Part shown: in pieces, positions 60,951 through 64,000 of the stretch
Position numbering within the stretch: the first letter of the stretch is position 1
Layout of the letters: each line of letters begins with the position of its first letter
Assembly: GCA_946800325.1 (NCBI GenBank)
Contig: OX326959.1
Location: 13,980,862-14,044,861 of the forward strand
Reading direction: 5' to 3'
Length of the DNA stretch: 64,000 bases
Source of the DNA: Luzula sylvatica
Lineage: Eukaryota; Streptophyta; Magnoliopsida; Poales; Juncaceae
Translations under genes and position numbers: made by a program
The notes under the pieces: model-generated
The model's database searches: none
Seen by the model: only the letters and a program-made list of their open reading frames with translations
Told to the model about the DNA's origin: nothing

Positions 60951-60960
60951 GGACATGTGA

Positions 60961-61609
60961 ATTCCGCCCTTTATCATAAGAGATATAAATTTAGCACCTA
61001 GAGAAAGATAACCGCTTAAATCAAGCTTTGGCATGGTAAAAAAGCGACAAATGTTTGGCCTAACACATAGATAGGGAGAGAGTACAGATGAGAACATAAT
61101 GAAAAGATTAAAGAATGCTGGAATCAACATTTGTGGAAAGAAAAAGAAATGGTGACGTGGTGCACCACAAATAGAATCAACTTCCACATCAGTATTCGGG
61201 AGCAATTCGGTAATTTAATTCTGGATCCCTAGACTTTTGGATATATTATATATTTAATATTATCTCTTTTATAAATTGATCTTGGCTAAAGGGTATCCCG
61301 AAGGCTCACCGCCGACTAGCACGCAAGCACTTATGTCATGCCGTGTGGCCCCTTCTCGGATTATAAAAATCAATAACTCGGTCAACACCCTATTTCTTGT
61401 ATGAATGTTCAGTTTCCTATATATTTATTGTAATATCTTAGGGCCCAATATCTTATTCTCTTTACCTAAGTCCGGTTAACTAAAAATTCAAAATTCAAAA
61501 TTCAAATCTTGCCGACACGTAGTATTTCTTGATAGGGTAAAATCAGTATTTGTGGGTATCCAATTAATTAAAATTTAGGCACTTGATGCAGAATTAACAG
61601 GACGGGTAA

Positions 61610-61647
<38 letters not shown>

Positions 61648-62043
61648 TTACCAAACAGTAGTACGCAAAAGATTATTCGGGTAATGTCGAAAAAATCATC
61701 TAGAAATTTATATAAGTTAACTAAGTCATGCATTTTTACGGGTAACGATTATACTCGCGGGCCATGGATACCGAATTTATTCTTAGGGTTCGGGTATGAG
61801 AAATAAAAATTATGTGATTATTTCAATACAAGTACGGATAATATTCAAAAATTGGAGTACATGTATGAGGAAGACTTATATATCCGTAACCGATCCGTCC
61901 CGTTAACACCCTTATTTCTTGATATATAATATATATAATTTACATATTGAATTTAAATATATTATTGTGGATGACTAATATACTTAATTAACTACCGTGA
62001 AATTTCATACTTAGGATTCATAATTATTAAATTTGTTTTGAAA
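60961..62043. other. Intergenic; A-run and repeat scraps
   Basis: Includes the repeat shared with 55741 (61135-61255), a 32-base A-run at 61613-61644 and no recognisable gene. Confidence 0.5.
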
Positions 62044-62357
62044 CAGAGACGTATCCGGAGGGAGGCCTGGCCCCCTTATAAAATCGAAAGTCATGGGTGT
62101 AGTTCTCTTGAAGGAGATGATTTGTCGTGCAAATTATGATTATTTACTATACTTGTTTGTGATAGTTATTCACAAAAAAAATGATAGCCTAATGGTTGAA
62201 ACACATGTTTATATTACGAAATATCATGAGTTCGAATCACAGTGAGATTGTTTTCGACTTATTTTTACTAGATATGCACACGTGTACAATGATCTCGGCC
62301 CTCCCTAATAAACTATAATCTCGATCACCCTAATAAACTATCATGTATTTGCCTCTG
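62044..62357. mobile_element. hAT-type MITE containing tRNA-like A and B boxes
   Basis: Short inverted ends CAGAGACGTATC and complement of GATA/ATTTGCCTCTG, with flanks TTTTGAAA and TTTTGAGA (7 of 8). At about 62189-62240 it reads TAGCCTAATGGTTGAAAC, then 30 bases later GAGTTCGAATC, close to the RNA polymerase III A-box and B-box consensus. No tRNA fold was established, so it is not called a tRNA gene. Confidence 0.6.
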
Positions 62358-63546
62358 TTTTGAGATATATGCTTGAGTAATTCTACACAACAAGATACTT
62401 TTAACAAAAAGTTCAATACAAAGAACAACTTTGGCACGCAAATACGCAATTAGCCACGAAGGACCAAAAGAATGTAGATGCCCATTCATTTTTATATTTT
62501 AAAATTAAAATTTGATTTTGATATTGAATGTAGTATGTCATGTGATGTAGAAAATGAAATTTTTTGTTAATCTTTTATTTCTACAAACACAAGTTTTATA
62601 TTTTTTGTTATTTGAAAAAAAAATATTCATGTTTAACATTTCTCGCACACGGTCTTCTTCTTAATAATTAATTTTAAATTTTCGTCAAATATATTTGTTT
62701 GAATTTTTTTATTTATTTTGACAACCATGCACATTAGTATAGTTCAAGTATAATGTTTTCTCTAATTTTAATTTATAAGAGTATTAAGTAAAAATTATAA
62801 TACAAAAGAATACATATGTAACATTAAAATAATAATATTATTATTATAACTATATAATAAGAATTTCATATAATACTAAATTGATTAAATAGATAATATG
62901 TGTGTTTTTGAATAATACTAACAGATTAATTTTACGCCTGGTTTCGTTCTTCGTCAAAGGAGCCAATGATTTAGAGTTTTGTTGGCTTGTGTTTCTTTGT
63001 ACATCAGGTTATTTTATTCGCCAAAAGAGTCGTTCCAATAAGAAAATATAATTGACAAAAATAAGTACAACATATTATAGAATATACTAAATGTATCGCT
63101 CATAGAAATTTGCCACGTGGCCGCTCTCCAATCACCACGTCGTCATGTTTTTTTTTTTACATGTACAAGATACTTGTACATTGATTTTATTTGTCATGTA
63201 CAAGACCGACAGTCTTTTTCTCTTTATTTTTGCTGATCCGCTCGACGAAATCTTTATGCGGCGGAAAAGAGGACGACTTCTACGGTTACAACAATTGTTC
63301 TATCCTCGACGCGGGTGTTGTGGGTTTTCTTCGACTTCTCGGGCGCTTGAGATGGATCGAGGAGGGTAGACTGTGCTCGATCCGGCTTCATATGTATGCT
63401 TTTTGGGAATCAATTCTAGGATTTTGGGAATCGATTATGTCGTTGTTTTCTTGTATAAAATGTGTTTGTCGTATTGAAATAGAAAAAGGTATCCTCCAGT
63501 AAAAGACATGTTTGTCGTGCAATTGATATATACAATTGTATTTCTC
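62358..63546. other. Intergenic
   Basis: AT-rich with weak similarity to the 13880/47930 family near 62500-62940. A locally GC-richer stretch at 63230-63400 has open frames on the plus strand without recognisable domains. Confidence 0.4.
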
Positions 63547-63760
63547 TAGTGGCGGGTCTTGACATGATTTCTTGGAGGGAGGGGGGCCAAATGAAAGACT
63601 GGTTATGAAACTACACTGCATTATTTTTTTTGGAGGGCAAACAATAAAATTTACACTGTTATACTGATAAAATACACTGAATCACTAGATATATACATTA
63701 TTCAGCGGAAATCTTGGGAGGACGATCGCACCCCGCGGCCCCTACTAAGATCTGTCCCTG
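63547..63760. mobile_element. hAT MITE (TACTAAGATCCGCCCCTG family), complete copy
   Basis: Ends TAGTGGCGGGTCTTGACATG and TACTAAGATCTGTCCCTG, flanked by TATTTCTC and TATTCCTC (7 of 8). The interior AAACAATAAAATTTACACTG and ATCACTAGATATAT match the fragment at 42828-42985. Confidence 0.7.
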
Positions 63761-64000
63761 TATTCCTCATACCGAAGCGGCACAAGATACATGAACGGTC
63801 GGCCCTGAACTTTGCCCCAGTTGGCACATGTCACAGATCTCCCAAAAAAAAGGCCTTCATTTTTTTATAGAAAACCCGTCATATATATCAAAATTGTCAA
63901 AAACAACAGTCCTTCCCAATCACTGTTTTCTGACCCGGACCTATTAGTGCATCTCTAGTCTCTATGCTCCGAACCCGATACCATCGTACCAGTACACGTC

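Larger units (their letters stand above)
58287..60960 (+). mobile_element. hAT element with truncated 3' end
   Basis: The 5' terminus CAGGGGCGGCCCATGTG is of hAT type. It is followed by a GC-rich leader with GGCGATTC repeats (58460-58730) and the transposase frame at 59040-60950. No matching 3' inverted terminus (GCCGCCCCTG) was found downstream. Other repeat sequence (the family at 55741) begins by about 61135, so the 3' part was lost. Confidence 0.7.

Noticed and set aside
60828..61205. 125-codon minus-strand frame overlapping the hAT ORF end
   Set aside because: It is antisense to the transposase and to a dispersed repeat (compare 55741). No domain.
62185..62245. Possible tRNA gene
   Set aside because: Only A- and B-box-like motifs; no acceptor stem or anticodon loop could be laid out.
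63145..63502. Overlapping plus-strand frames in a GC-richer patch
   Set aside because: No recognisable domain and two competing frames; insufficient to call a gene.

Overview
The window reads as nuclear DNA of a flowering plant. It is AT-rich, its genes are split by short AT-rich GT-AG introns, and two intact multi-exon genes belong to plant-specific families: a LysM receptor kinase and a DUF246-type O-fucosyltransferase. Almost everything else is transposable-element sequence of plant type (Helitrons, hAT, Mutator-like and Harbinger-like MITEs, LINEs, and a Copia-type LTR element). I cannot name the species. No rRNA, tRNA, organellar or bacterial genes were seen.

Layout. 1-13.3 kb: degraded O-fucosyltransferase copies (minus strand). 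One is split by a young LTR retrotransposon (3797-10912, TSD AAACC) that itself carries two abutting Helitrons. A 5'-truncated LINE with an 18-bp TSD lies in that copy's 3' flank. 13.9-18.4 kb: decayed Helitron ends and three MITEs. 18.4-20.65 kb (minus): intact six-exon O-fucosyltransferase gene, 443 aa. 23.4-24.6 kb (plus): a MITE, a TATA box and an intronless DUF761 gene, 170 aa. 25.6-27.0 kb: Helitron. 27.95-30.25 kb (minus): pseudogene of a CUE/DUF1771/Smr-domain protein and exon relics of a CDK kinase. 30.4-31.7 kb (plus): a promoter with three perfect MSA (G2/M) elements and a TATA box in front of a small two-exon candidate gene, followed by 87-bp repeats, a TG/GA tract and a very GC-rich minisatellite. 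32.96-38.9 kb: a Helitron interrupted by a second, exon-carrying Helitron close to its 5' end. 39.0-42.56 kb: a dead LINE-like element with a zinc-knuckle ORF1 and a poly(A) tail, carrying an hAT MITE. 42.8-47.6 kb: MITEs, a short plus-strand Helitron and a decayed minisatellite field. 49.4-52.1 kb (plus): intact 12-exon CERK1-type LysM receptor kinase, 612 aa. 53.5-58 kb: Helitron, AT-rich repeats and MITEs. 58.3-61 kb (plus): hAT element with a C-terminally truncated TTF/DUF4371 transposase. 62-63.8 kb: two hAT MITEs.

The three confident host genes are independent loci: a Golgi-type glycosyltransferase, a chitin/symbiosis receptor kinase and a small DUF761 protein. The main theme of the window is repeated, nested, recent Helitron insertion. 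The minus-strand elements end in a CCCGCGCAATTGCGCGGG-type hairpin plus CTAG, sit between host A and T, and mostly carry arrays of a 21-bp GGACCAAAATGTAAAT unit. No Rep/helicase gene is present, so all are non-autonomous. Splice models were made by eye from GT-AG sites, reading frame and family motifs.
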